In this document: one piece after another, positions 9,456 to 17,879 of the stretch | Layout: each line of letters opens with the position of its first letter | Position numbering within the stretch: the stretch's first letter is position 1 | Source: Paenibacillus glacialis | Lineage (GTDB): Bacteria; Bacillota; Bacilli; Paenibacillales; Paenibacillaceae | Length of the DNA stretch: 64,000 nt | Assembly (NCBI RefSeq): GCF_001637205.1 | Contig: NZ_LVJH01000007.1 | Coordinates: 310,001 to 374,000 of the forward strand | Direction of reading: 5' to 3' | The notes under the pieces: model-generated | The model's input: only the letters and a program-made list of their open reading frames with translations | Told to the model about the DNA's origin: nothing | Databases searched by the model: none | Made by a program: the position numbers and the translations under genes

Positions 9456-9875
9456 TTGCAGACTTCCGAATTCGCGAAATTATGGTCCCAGCTTAGCAAA
9501 GATTATAAACTGCATATGGAAAATGAGCTTGCACCTGTACTGACAGAATCCCAATTAACTGTACTTGAGGTCATCATGGAACGTGGCACCATGAAACCAT
9601 CAGATTTCATACCTTATTTGGCGACAAGTCCCGCTGCAGTTACAATGCTGTTAGATCGGATGGAGAGGAATGGGCTATTGGGGAGAGAACGTGACAGCAA
9701 TGATCGTCGTATTGTCTGGGTATCGATCTCTGAGAAGGGTAAGCAAGAAGCAGAACGTGGCGTACAGATTCGAGACGCTTTTCTGTCAACGGTGTTAAAT
9801 CGTATATCATCACATAACCAACAATTACTTGTTTATCTACTTGGGAAGATTACAGCTAATACTAAAGTAGTCTGA
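9456..9875 (+). CDS. MarR family transcriptional regulator
   Basis: The frame opens at 9360, but TAGGAGGT at 9442-9449 sets a TTG start at 9456 and a 139-residue protein, normal for MarR. The winged helix spans residues ~35-100 (VLEVIMERGTMKPSDFIPYLATSPAAVTMLLDRMERNGLLGRERDSNDRRIVWVSISEKG), with the DxRxxWV/I wing typical of the family. It precedes an MFS transporter gene by 76 bases and is likely its regulator. The ligand is unknown. Confidence 0.88.
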   Translation: MQTSEFAKLWSQLSKDYKLHMENELAPVLTESQLTVLEVIMERGTMKPSDFIPYLATSPAAVTMLLDRMERNGLLGRERDSNDRRIVWVSISEKGKQEAERGVQIRDAFLSTVLNRISSHNQQLLVYLLGKITANTKVV

Positions 9876-9951
9876 GTAGAATTAACGAATAATCTTTGTC
9901 TACGGGGTTAGATTAATAGAGGTTGAGACAACTAAGGGAGTCATTCATATT

Positions 9952-11172
9952 ATGAACAACATGGAATTATTACGTAATCCTAAACAACGGAAGTTATTAT
10001 TCGGCGTTGGCCTCAGTTGGCTATTCGACGCGATGGATGTTGGTATTATCTCATTTATCGTTGCAGCGCTAAAAGAAGAATGGACACTCACAGCAGGTCA
10101 GATTGGTTTTCTTACAAGTATTAGCTCCTTGGGAATGGTCCTTGGTGCGGTGTTGGCGGGAGCCATGGCGGATCGTTATGGACGCAAATCTATATTATTG
10201 TGGACATTATTAATATTCTCTATTGCTAGTGGCTTGTCGGCGCTAGCTACAGGCTTCGGCGTGTTGTGTTTACTGCGCTTTATTTCTGGCGTTGGGCTCG
10301 GTGGAGAGCTACCAGTAGCTTCTACACTTGTATCTGAATCGATGCCTGCGAAGGACCGTGGACGAGCTGTAGTGTTATTAGAGAGCTTCTGGGCCATCGG
10401 TTGGATCTGTGCTGCGCTTATAGCGTATTTCATTATTCCGAAGTATGGTTGGCAAGCTGCTTTCGTTATTGGAGCTATGCCAGCATTATACGCACTTTAT
10501 CTTCGACGAGCGATTGAGGATCCCCCACGGTTCATTAAGCAAAATGGCATCCGGAAACCTTCTTTCCGTGAGAAAGTAGTACAAGTATGGTCGATAAAGT
10601 ATCGCCGATCTACGATCATGCTGTGGATTTTGTGGTTCACCGTCGTGTTCTCATATTATGGCATGTTTCTATGGTTACCGACGGTTATGACCATGAAAGG
10701 GTTCAGTTTGGTGAAGAGTTTTGAATATGTGCTGATCATGACGTTAGCTCAATTGCCAGGTTATTTCACAGCGGCCTATTTCATTGAGAAATTTGGACGT
10801 AAATTCGTCCTTGTGACGTATTTAGTGATGACGGCTGTGAGTGCAGCATGGTTTGGATATTCAACTTCTGTAGGTATGTTGATTACAGCTGGAATTTTCT
10901 TATCCTTCTTTAACCTGGGAGCTTGGGGTGGATTATACGCCTATAGCCCAGAGTTATATCCTACAAAGGTTCGTACAACAGGCGTAGGACTTGCGACAGC
11001 TATGGGGCGTGTTGGTGGCGTTATTGCTCCACTGTTAGTGGGTTTACTCGTTTCTAAAGGAACAGGGATCAATGTTATCTTTATGATGTTTTTTGTGGTC
11101 ATACTGATTGGGGCTTTTGCTGTGCTCTTCCTTGGAAAAGAGACAAAGGGAATAGAATTAGCGGATGAATAG
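9952..11172 (+). CDS. MFS transporter, NiaP/sugar-porter-like
   Basis: The 406-residue protein has 12 predicted membrane helices and the MFS loop motif GAMADRYGRKS between helices 2 and 3. The N-terminal WLFDAMDVGIISFIVAAL resembles the NiaP niacin and aromatic-acid porters of Bacilli, and SPELYPTKVRTTGVGL matches the second-half PETK-like motif of sugar-porter relatives. It probably uses proton symport. Substrate assignment to niacin or an aromatic acid is an inference. It follows the MarR gene and ends at a long inverted repeat. Confidence 0.8.
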   Translation: MNNMELLRNPKQRKLLFGVGLSWLFDAMDVGIISFIVAALKEEWTLTAGQIGFLTSISSLGMVLGAVLAGAMADRYGRKSILLWTLLIFSIASGLSALATGFGVLCLLRFISGVGLGGELPVASTLVSESMPAKDRGRAVVLLESFWAIGWICAALIAYFIIPKYGWQAAFVIGAMPALYALYLRRAIEDPPRFIKQNGIRKPSFREKVVQVWSIKYRRSTIMLWILWFTVVFSYYGMFLWLPTVMTMKGFSLVKSFEYVLIMTLAQLPGYFTAAYFIEKFGRKFVLVTYLVMTAVSAAWFGYSTSVGMLITAGIFLSFFNLGAWGGLYAYSPELYPTKVRTTGVGLATAMGRVGGVIAPLLVGLLVSKGTGINVIFMMFFVVILIGAFAVLFLGKETKGIELADE

Positions 11173-11193
11173 GTACACCTTATTAGCATTTAT

Positions 11194-11239
11194 AGACAAA
11201 ATGAAAACCTGTTCACAAATGAACAGGTTGATTTTGTCT
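11194..11239. terminator. bidirectional terminator
   Basis: AACCTGTTCA (11206-11215) pairs with TGAACAGGTT (11220-11229). An outer arm AGACAAAAT pairs with ATTTTGTCT, giving T-rich tails on both strands. It serves the MFS gene and the convergent small acidic gene. Confidence 0.85.
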
Positions 11240-11282
11240 CGTATGTTGTACAAGGAGAAGGGAGTTGAATTACAGTTATAAT

Positions 11283-11480
11283 TTAGATGAGATCGTCTTC
11301 AGCTTCAACTTCATCGGAAACTTCAACTTCGTCAGCCTCTTCAGCAGCTTCTTCTTCGGCATCTTCTTCATTAAGGATTTCGTCAGTCGCATCTTCGCTG
11401 GGATCGGATGATTCAGATATTTCAGCGTTTTCTACATTTACTTCTTCTTCCAATACAATCGCGTTTTCTAATTCTCCCAT
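11283..11480 (-). CDS. small very acidic protein
   Basis: Sixty-five residues, more than a third Glu or Asp, with almost no basic residues. No known domain is recognised. The ATG at 11480 is preceded on its strand by GGAGGG at ideal spacing, and the gene ends 44 bases before a convergent terminator; both support a real gene. The opposite strand reads as a Ser-rich frame, an artefact of GAA/GAC codons. It is probably soluble and disordered; it could mask basic partners or bind cations, but no function is assigned. Confidence 0.55.
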   Translation of the reverse strand: MGELENAIVLEEEVNVENAEISESSDPSEDATDEILNEEDAEEEAAEEADEVEVSDEVEAEDDLI

Positions 11481-11499
11481 ATTAATCCCTCCGTTTATG

Positions 11500-11517
11500 C
11501 ACTTAGTTCTCTAAGTG
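11500..11517. promoter_or_regulatory. short inverted repeat in leader of the acidic-protein gene
   Basis: CACTTAG (11500-11506) and CTAAGTG (11511-11517) form a perfect 7-bp arm pair with loop TTCT, 20 bases upstream of the minus-strand start. It could be an operator or an mRNA leader hairpin. A plausible minus-strand promoter (GTGACA, 17-18 bases, TGATAT-like box) lies just upstream. The rest of 11518-11780 shows no gene. Confidence 0.4.
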
Positions 11518-11780
11518 TAGGTCAAATATATCATCTCTCTTGAGAAAAGATTGTCACTTCATGCAGGTAGAGAATAATAATTTTCTGCTATATTCCGATC
11601 GTTTATTACTATTATCTATGCAATCTTAGAGTCTACTAGTCGCATATTGGAGGTTTATAGAATAAATAGCTATACTGGAGTCGAGATTTGAAAAATCTGA
11701 ACTGTTCCCCTATCCATTAACGGGTATGTTAATATATATCTTCTAGGGTTTAAAGAAGATACGTTGAGAAAGGTGATCGT

Positions 11781-11975
11781 ATGCAAACATTAAATGACGT
11801 CATTTTTGACATGGATTTATATGATGAATTGGGTTGGGAGTTAGAGAATGTCAAGACTATGAAGCTGAACGGATTAGAGATTTCACGTAAATTTCTGAAT
11901 TTTGTTCTGCAAAAGGGTGATCGCGTGGAGATTGAAACGGTAATGGGTAAAGTGTATGTAGCGGAAGTCCAATAG
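11781..11975 (+). CDS. hypothetical 64-residue protein
   Basis: A short protein starting at ATG behind AAGGTGAT. It is mixed charged and hydrophobic (DLYDELGWELENVKTM, then VLQKGDRVEIETVMGKVYVAEVQ), with a C-terminal stretch reading like a small beta-barrel segment. No signal peptide or membrane helix. It is not recognised. It is followed by a membrane-protein gene on the same strand 115 bases later. Confidence 0.55.
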   Translation: MQTLNDVIFDMDLYDELGWELENVKTMKLNGLEISRKFLNFVLQKGDRVEIETVMGKVYVAEVQ

Positions 11976-12090
11976 GTAAGGGAAGGATTGTGTTCTTATT
12001 TATGATAATGTAAATTATTGTAACCATGTGAGGAGCTTGACGTTATATACTGTATAGAATATTCGATCAGGTAAAGGAGATAAACTTCTT

Positions 12091-12810
12091 ATGTTCCTAA
12101 AAAGGAAAAATGCAACACAATTATATGATCGTAGGGAGGAAAAGAAATCACCATTAGTTCGCGATCGGCGTTCTTTGCAACTTGCGATCATACTGTTATC
12201 GATGGTCATCATATTGTGTCTTCGCTATCCGGGACCCTTGAATGTCGTTGAATGGCTCTTTCAGAGCATAGGCCTTCCGTTATATTCTGGTGAGAATGGG
12301 ATGGGGTTACATTTTGCAAACATATTTGTATTGATGTTATTGGTGGCCGTATTCTTTGTGCTAAACAGAGCGCTTGAACGGGGGATGTTTATAGCATTTA
12401 TTGTTATTATGATGTTGGTGAGTAATGCTCCTGGATGGATTACAACTTCCTATCAACGTTTATTCGCGTCAGGCGTATATGCAGTGGAAGTGGATCAATC
12501 CAAAGTGAATTGTAACTACGAACTTAAGGATGGAAGCCTTGGAGGAACATGTCAATTGGCACTGACAAATTATAGTGGAGATGTAGTTGAAATCGTTCCT
12601 GTCATAGAGTTTCCTAAATTTCGGGGGGAAGAAGAGCTAAGATTCCCCGTGATTCGGTTGTCATCTATGACTATTCCACAACGAGTAGATAGTGTCTATA
12701 ATGTTAGTTTCGATATTGAGATGGACAATAATGGTTATGTTTCTAGTGGGATGGGATCTGGTATGATCATCACGTTGAGTGATGGTGTTCATGAGCGAAG
12801 ATGGGAATAA
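12091..12810 (+). CDS. hypothetical membrane protein with C-terminal extracytoplasmic beta domain
   Basis: The start ATG follows AAAGGAGAT. Of 239 residues, the first ~30 are basic and cytoplasmic (LKRKN, DRREEKKS, RDRRS). Three hydrophobic helices follow at about 31-48, 71-92 and 96-116. The last ~115 residues lack helices and look like a beta-sandwich (CNYELKDGSLGGTCQLALTNYSG, two cysteines that could pair outside the cell). No family is recognised. It overlaps the next short frame by 10 bases. Confidence 0.65.
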   Translation: MFLKRKNATQLYDRREEKKSPLVRDRRSLQLAIILLSMVIILCLRYPGPLNVVEWLFQSIGLPLYSGENGMGLHFANIFVLMLLVAVFFVLNRALERGMFIAFIVIMMLVSNAPGWITTSYQRLFASGVYAVEVDQSKVNCNYELKDGSLGGTCQLALTNYSGDVVEIVPVIEFPKFRGEEELRFPVIRLSSMTIPQRVDSVYNVSFDIEMDNNGYVSSGMGSGMIITLSDGVHERRWE

Positions 12811-13037
12811 GAGCGTGGAATTTAAGTTTACATACACAAGGATATACAGTGGATCATACGAGTCTTTTTTTGAAGGAAAGTAGAGTTCTTGTTACAGCGG
12901 ATGCCATGAAATGTGTGGAGGTTGAATTAAGAGGTTCGGGTCAGCAAACAACGAAGGATATGACTATTACATTGCACTCTTTGAAGGAATATAAAACTAT
13001 AAAATACAGGATATGGTATTATTGTTCTATGAATTGA
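12801..13037 (+). CDS. possible small hypothetical protein (78 residues)
   Basis: This frame opens with ATG inside the last codons of the preceding gene and has only a weak purine stretch (GAGCGAAG) ahead of it. Its composition (alternating hydrophobic residues, CVEVELRGSGQ, DMTITLHSLKEY) resembles another beta-rich module, so it might be translationally coupled or the remnant of a longer protein. No signal peptide or known motif. It may also be chance. Confidence 0.3.
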   Translation: MGIRAWNLSLHTQGYTVDHTSLFLKESRVLVTADAMKCVEVELRGSGQQTTKDMTITLHSLKEYKTIKYRIWYYCSMN

Positions 13038-13051
13038 GGGGGGAGATCTAT

Positions 13052-13879
13052 ATGAATATGATAAATCCAGTTATTGATTACTATAATAGCTTTGGGGATA
13101 GAGAGTGGAGTCGCTTGGATCGAGAGCCGCTCGAATTCACAGTGAATTGGTATTATATCAATAAGTATCTGCCAGCAACCGGTCGGGTTTTGGATAATGG
13201 AGCAGGTCCGGGTAAGTATGCCATTGCACTTGCCCAGCAGGGTTACCAAATGACATTAACAGATCTCACACCGAAACTTGTTGAATTAGCTAAAGAGAAA
13301 TCGCGAGAGCATGGTGTGGAGACAATGTTTGACGGGTTCCATGTAGCAGATGCTCGTGACTTATCGGAGTTCGTGGATCAATCCTTTGATGCATCATTGA
13401 TGCTCGGACCGATGTACCATCTACAGAATGAGATTGATCGCCGGATTGCTGTCCAAGAACTTCGTCGTGTGACGAAGTGTGGGAGTTATGTATTCGTTGC
13501 CTTTCGCTCTCGCACGAATCATGCACTTGCGTCTTTGCGATCTCCGGGTCAATGGAAGCCGAATGATAACATGAATGCTATTCAAGAGTTTATGAACGAT
13601 GGTATTTTTAATCATAGTGATGAAGGAAGATATACGGGAGCTTATTTTTTCAACGTAGAAGATATTAATCCATTCATGGAGAGTAGCGGGTTTCAATCCA
13701 TTAATCTCATTGGTTCAACCAATATAGGAACATTACTTAGCGAAGAGCAATTATCTTATTGGAAAGAGAAGGGACATGAGGAATATGCTCAACTTGTAGA
13801 TTTCCTTATACAAAGAGCACAAGATCCATCGCTACTAGGGATTTCTTCGCATCTTTTATATATAGGACGAAAAGTATAA
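13052..13879 (+). CDS. class I SAM-dependent methyltransferase
   Basis: GGGGGGAG at 13038-13045 supports the ATG at 13052 (275 residues) rather than the longer frame from 13013. Motif I is VLDNGAGPGKYAIALAQQG (~residues 44-62), with the acidic ribose-binding residue in LTDLTP. Post-I and motif II-like segments are VADARDLS and FDASLMLGPMYHL. These place it in the methyltransferase 11/25 type. The acceptor is unknown and the neighbours give no pathway. A near-perfect terminator follows. Confidence 0.85.
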   Translation: MNMINPVIDYYNSFGDREWSRLDREPLEFTVNWYYINKYLPATGRVLDNGAGPGKYAIALAQQGYQMTLTDLTPKLVELAKEKSREHGVETMFDGFHVADARDLSEFVDQSFDASLMLGPMYHLQNEIDRRIAVQELRRVTKCGSYVFVAFRSRTNHALASLRSPGQWKPNDNMNAIQEFMNDGIFNHSDEGRYTGAYFFNVEDINPFMESSGFQSINLIGSTNIGTLLSEEQLSYWKEKGHEEYAQLVDFLIQRAQDPSLLGISSHLLYIGRKV

Positions 13880-13970
13880 AGGTCTAAAATTTCGATTTCT
13901 CGAATTTCATCAATATTAACATTATTTAAATTTCAAAAAGAAGTATAGTAAGCAAGCATGGTTCGCATAA

Positions 13971-14006
13971 AAATACTCCCTCCAAGTACGCTTGGAGGGG
14001 GTATTT
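13971..14006. terminator. bidirectional terminator between convergent genes
   Basis: A 16-bp stem: AAATACTCCCTCCAAG (13971-13986) pairs with CTTGGAGGGGGTATTT (13991-14006) with one G-T pair and a TACG tetraloop. It serves the methyltransferase gene on the plus strand and the aldo/keto reductase gene on the minus strand. Confidence 0.85.
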
Positions 14007-14025
14007 ACAATTGTTCAGTGGATGA

Positions 14026-14943
14026 CTATGGAAGTTGATTCCCGGCTGCTCTGTATATCTCGTACCATTCTTGTCTTGTAAGAGTGATAGTTGAAGCCTT
14101 ACAGATATCTTTCAAGCGATCTGCATTGGTTGTCCCAACGATAGGTTGAATTTTGGCAGGGTGCCTTAGGATCCATGCAATGGCAATAGCAGAATTGGAT
14201 ACCCCTTTAGCTTCAGCTATTTGATCAATTGTGTGATTGAGTTCTGGGAATTTATCATTATTTAGGAATACACCCTCAAAGAATCCATATTGGAAAGGAG
14301 ACCATGCTTGGATCGTAATATCCTTCAGGCGGCAATAGTCCAATATACTCCCGTCTCTGTCGATGGAACGATCGATATGCATATTTACGTTAATCCCAGA
14401 ATCTATCATTCCTGTATTTGTGATGCTTAACTGTAGTTGATTGATGATAAGCTTGTGATGTAAGTACTTGTTAAGCAATTCAATCTGCATTGGGTTCTGA
14501 TTGCTCACTCCGAAATGTCGTACCTTACCGCTATTACGCAATATCGTAAAAGCTTCATCGACCTCTTCAGGTTCAACAAGTGTATCTGGACGATGTAATA
14601 GAAACACGTCAATATACTCCGTTTGTAAACGCTTTAGACTTTGATCAACAGAATTCAGAATATGTTCTTTGGAAAAGTCGAAGTATCCCGGCCGAATGCC
14701 ACATTTTGTTTGGATAATCATTTTTTCTCGTATACTAGGGCTCATCTCAATCGCTTGTGCAAATATTTCCTCGGATTTCCCAGCACCATAGATATCAGCA
14801 TGATCAAAGAAATTGATGCCCTCGTCCATAGCTGTATTAATAAGCTTACCAGCTTCCTGTGTGGAAAGTTCCGCAATTCTCATACATCCAAGCGTAATTT
14901 CTGAGGCGATTAAGCCGCTTTTACCAAGATTAATATTGTTCAT
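14026..14943 (-). CDS. aldo/keto reductase
   Basis: A 305-residue NADPH-dependent oxidoreductase of the aldo/keto reductase fold. The catalytic tetrad is visible: Asp and Tyr in FFDHADIYGAGKSEE, Lys in IQTKCGI, His in LLHRPD. The C-terminal cofactor-binding segment (IVGTTNADRL) is also present. It most resembles the YdhF/YcsN-like general stress or metabolic reductases. The substrate is unknown. The ribosome site ahead of the ATG is weak (AGTGGTG). Confidence 0.88.
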   Translation of the reverse strand: MNNINLGKSGLIASEITLGCMRIAELSTQEAGKLINTAMDEGINFFDHADIYGAGKSEEIFAQAIEMSPSIREKMIIQTKCGIRPGYFDFSKEHILNSVDQSLKRLQTEYIDVFLLHRPDTLVEPEEVDEAFTILRNSGKVRHFGVSNQNPMQIELLNKYLHHKLIINQLQLSITNTGMIDSGINVNMHIDRSIDRDGSILDYCRLKDITIQAWSPFQYGFFEGVFLNNDKFPELNHTIDQIAEAKGVSNSAIAIAWILRHPAKIQPIVGTTNADRLKDICKASTITLTRQEWYEIYRAAGNQLP

Positions 14944-15063
14944 TACAACACCACTTTCAAAGAAATTGTGATCGAACGTAAATATTGAGGCGACACCCTT
15001 CTCTCATTATAACTTTATACATAGGAGTATATTATAAGTTATTAAAAATACACCCCTAGACAC

Positions 15064-15099
15064 ATTCATCGGATTAACCAAGAGGGTAGTCCGATGAAT
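15064..15099. other. 10-bp inverted repeat between aldo/keto reductase and rluA-like gene
   Basis: ATTCATCGGA (15064-15073) and TCCGATGAAT (15090-15099) are perfect complements with a 16-base loop. There is no clear T run. It lies 35 bases past the stop of the minus-strand RluA gene and about 120 bases upstream of the reductase start, so it may be a terminator or an operator. Confidence 0.45.
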
Positions 15100-15133
15100 A
15101 TATCTAAGGGATGCAGGGAAGCACAGTAGATCA

Positions 15134-15847
15134 TTACAATTGAACGATATCCTGCGGCCACAAATCCCAAGGGTATTGGGAAGGTGGTGTGGATGCCAAC
15201 GTAACTTCTTCTTTCGTGACAGGGTGAGGGAAGCCTACAAATACCGACCAAAGGGCGATTTGCTGTCCAACCTTATTCACTTCACGACCGTACTTCTGAT
15301 CACCATACAAAGGATATCCAGCGTGACTAAACTGTACACGAATTTGATGAGATCTGCCCGTAAGAAGTTCGATTTGAACTAAACTTAACGAGTTCGAAGT
15401 TCCGATAACTTTATAATCTAGAATCGCTTCTTTCGCACCGTCTCTTCCTTTGGGAACAACAGATACGATATTCGTCTTAGGATCCTTCAATAACATATCG
15501 GTTAATCTTCCTTGAGGTGAAGAGAGAGTTCCATGAACTACTGCTAAGTAGACTTTACGGAAACTTCGACTACGAACATGGTCAGAAAGCCGTGAAGCTG
15601 CTTTAGAAGTCTTCGCGAAGATCATAGCCCCTCCAACAGGTCGATCCAATCGATGAACCAGCCCTACATAGACGTTGCCAGGTTTATTATAACGTTCCTT
15701 AATATCCTGCTTGAGAATATTAACGAGGTCAGGATCTCCCGATGCGTCTTCCTGAGTGGGTACGTTCACAGGTTTGACGATCCCAAGAAGATGATTATCC
15801 TCATAGAGGATAGGTATATTAGATCTAGATGTATCCCCTTGATTCAT
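15134..15847 (-). CDS. RluA family pseudouridine synthase
   Basis: A 237-residue enzyme converting specific uridines of rRNA or tRNA to pseudouridine. The RluA signature with catalytic Asp is VGLVHRLDRPVGG (~residues 63-75), followed by IFAKTSKAASRL. The C-terminal LLTGRSHQIRVQFSHAGYPLYGDQKYG segment is also family-typical. There is no N-terminal S4 domain, so it belongs to the short group. It starts four bases after the upstream methyltransferase stop, behind GGGAGGC, indicating a two-gene RNA-modification operon. Confidence 0.9.
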   Translation of the reverse strand: MNQGDTSRSNIPILYEDNHLLGIVKPVNVPTQEDASGDPDLVNILKQDIKERYNKPGNVYVGLVHRLDRPVGGAMIFAKTSKAASRLSDHVRSRSFRKVYLAVVHGTLSSPQGRLTDMLLKDPKTNIVSVVPKGRDGAKEAILDYKVIGTSNSLSLVQIELLTGRSHQIRVQFSHAGYPLYGDQKYGREVNKVGQQIALWSVFVGFPHPVTKEEVTLASTPPSQYPWDLWPQDIVQL

Positions 15848-15851
15848 AGAC

Positions 15852-16718
15852 TTAAGCCTCCCAGCGGCCTAGAATACCACAAGGTAGTGTTAGTCCTGAA
15901 GAGGATATAGGTAAACCAATTTCACCTGAAGAGATACTTCCACCATATTTACGAGATACGGTCATCGTAAGCATATTGCTCAAGACCGTTGGCGAAATAC
16001 CTGTTGTATACGAATTGATAAGCATAAAGAGAGGGTTGTCCGACATAATCTCCATGCAGCTCTCAAGGAACGGATACAAACTTGATTCTAACTTCCACAT
16101 TTCGCCACCAGGACCACGGCCATAGGAAGGAGGATCCATAATGATAGCGTCATATTTATTGCCACGACGTTGTTCGCGTTGTACAAATTTAAACACGTCA
16201 TCTGTAATAAATCGTACTGGACGGTCTTGTAGACCAGATAGTTGAACATTCTCTTTAGCCCATTGCACCATACCTTTAGCTGCATCAACATGCACGACTT
16301 CTGCACCTGCATAAGCTGAAGCAACAGTTGCGCCGCCAGTGTAAGCGAAAAGGTTCAATACTTTGATAGGGCGGCCAGCGCCAGAAATCTTGTCCATCAT
16401 CCAGCGCCAATTCACAGCTTGCTCTGGAAATAGTCCAGTATGTTTGAAACTGGTAGGTTTTATATGGAATTTCAACTTATCATAAGATACAGTCCAACGT
16501 TCAGGGATTGGTTTCTTCATATCCCATTGACCGCCACCCGTTGAACTACGCGAGTAATGGCCATGAACCTTACGCCATTGTTCTGTTTCATTCTCTAAAG
16601 GCCAAATAATCTGTGGATCAGGTCTACGTAAGAAAACGTCGCCCCATCTTTCAAGCTTATCACCATCACCAGTATCCAATAATTCGTAATCTTTCCAATC
16701 ATGTGCTACATACATCAT
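15852..16718 (-). CDS. RlmI/COG1092-like SAM-dependent RNA methyltransferase
   Basis: AAGGATGG on the minus strand sits right before ATG 16718, so this start (288 residues) is preferred over the ATG at 16733 that the ribosome site overlaps. Motif I is VLNLFAYTGGATVASAYAGA and motif IV is DPPSYGRGPGGEMWKLE, as in rRNA m5C methyltransferases of the RlmI/RlmK group. The N-terminal PUA domain of full RlmI is missing or reduced. It is cotranscribed with the RluA gene. The RNA position is not determinable. Confidence 0.85.
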   Translation of the reverse strand: MMYVAHDWKDYELLDTGDGDKLERWGDVFLRRPDPQIIWPLENETEQWRKVHGHYSRSSTGGGQWDMKKPIPERWTVSYDKLKFHIKPTSFKHTGLFPEQAVNWRWMMDKISGAGRPIKVLNLFAYTGGATVASAYAGAEVVHVDAAKGMVQWAKENVQLSGLQDRPVRFITDDVFKFVQREQRRGNKYDAIIMDPPSYGRGPGGEMWKLESSLYPFLESCMEIMSDNPLFMLINSYTTGISPTVLSNMLTMTVSRKYGGSISSGEIGLPISSSGLTLPCGILGRWEA

Positions 16719-16806
16719 TAATCCATCCTTCATTTCAGTCTAAAAGTCATTTAGCTTATATTGTACATCATTTGTCCCTCACAATGCATCTTATAGCATC
16801 ATATAA

Positions 16807-17673
16807 CTATGAAATCGTCTCCTTTCTTGTGAATTGATAATAATCTTGCTTCTCTTGCGTAACGAAACCACAAGATTCATAAAGTTTCAAAGCTTTTGGA
16901 TTATGAACAGCCACTTCAAGCCATAGTTCTTTATTGTGCGGTAGTTCCTGTTGGATAATATGATGGAGTGTTCTACGTCCAATGCCTTGTCCACGAACAG
17001 CTCGATCTACAGTGAAGGCGTAAATCCATGTCTGCGATTCAGAAGGGAGAACGTTAATCTTACCCATGGTTACGCCATTGGATTCCATAACATACATATG
17101 CTCAAGTCCATCTTCCGTTAGCGTCTTATGCATATCGAGTACATCCTCATCACTCATTCCAAATCCTTCTTTATCGAGACGAACCAAATCTTCGATGTCA
17201 TTATCGGTAGCGCTACGGAGAGAAACTTCGTGCTGAGGTGTAGGCTCGATTAAGTTAAGTGATTCTTGTGCATATGTGGCATTCCAGCGCATTTGATACT
17301 CTGAACACTCATATTGACATGGAACAGTATGTAGAAATCGTTCTCCTGAGACCGAATTAGCAGGTGAATTTAGTAATAATGAAGAGTAGCCGATAGTGCC
17401 CGTATCTTGGATGGCTGTCTGAAATAGGGAAGTGAAAATCCCTTGTCGACGAAAATTAGGATGAACCATGCCGCATATCTCAAATTTACTACCGAACTTG
17501 TACACGCCTAGGAACCCCGTAAGCATGTCCCCCGAATAATGAAAGTAATCATAATGATCATGTGTCTTTCGGGTTCGTAATGTCTCCCAGTTAAGCTTGA
17601 GGGCTAAATGGTCGGTGTCCTCACAGAGTTGTTGAAGCGATTGAATATCTTGAAGCTGTTTATTGCTTAGCAA
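16807..17673 (-). CDS. tandem GNAT N-acetyltransferase
   Basis: The start is TTG 17673, seven bases after AGGGGGAA on its strand. The 288-residue product contains two GNAT folds. The first (residues ~1-140) has a weak acetyl-CoA loop (HPNFRRQGIFTSLF). The second (~155-288) has a strong one (RAVRGQGIGRRTLHH) and the NPKALKLYESCGF end. Such double GNAT proteins include mycothiol-synthase-like enzymes and many of unknown substrate. It is separated from the RNA-modification pair by a 73-base leader. Confidence 0.85.
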   Translation of the reverse strand: MLSNKQLQDIQSLQQLCEDTDHLALKLNWETLRTRKTHDHYDYFHYSGDMLTGFLGVYKFGSKFEICGMVHPNFRRQGIFTSLFQTAIQDTGTIGYSSLLLNSPANSVSGERFLHTVPCQYECSEYQMRWNATYAQESLNLIEPTPQHEVSLRSATDNDIEDLVRLDKEGFGMSDEDVLDMHKTLTEDGLEHMYVMESNGVTMGKINVLPSESQTWIYAFTVDRAVRGQGIGRRTLHHIIQQELPHNKELWLEVAVHNPKALKLYESCGFVTQEKQDYYQFTRKETIS

Positions 17674-17879
17674 GTGTAGATTCCCCCTAATGATTCCTCT
17701 CCTAAGAAAAGGTTACTTCAGTGCATCTGTAAATTTATGATTAAGATTGTACACCTGTAAACCATTGAACGCTATGAACTTTTAAAAGTAATCATCAAAT
17801 ATTGGGCACCTGTCGCGTTCTCACTAAGGGGTAGGAGAATATGCTGAGGTAATATTATGCTTAGAAGGTGGTTTGACAC

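Noticed and set aside
11287..11514. Plus-strand Ser-rich frame of 75 codons opposite the acidic gene
   Set aside because: Poly-Ser arises from reading Glu/Asp codons antisense; the minus strand has the better ribosome site.
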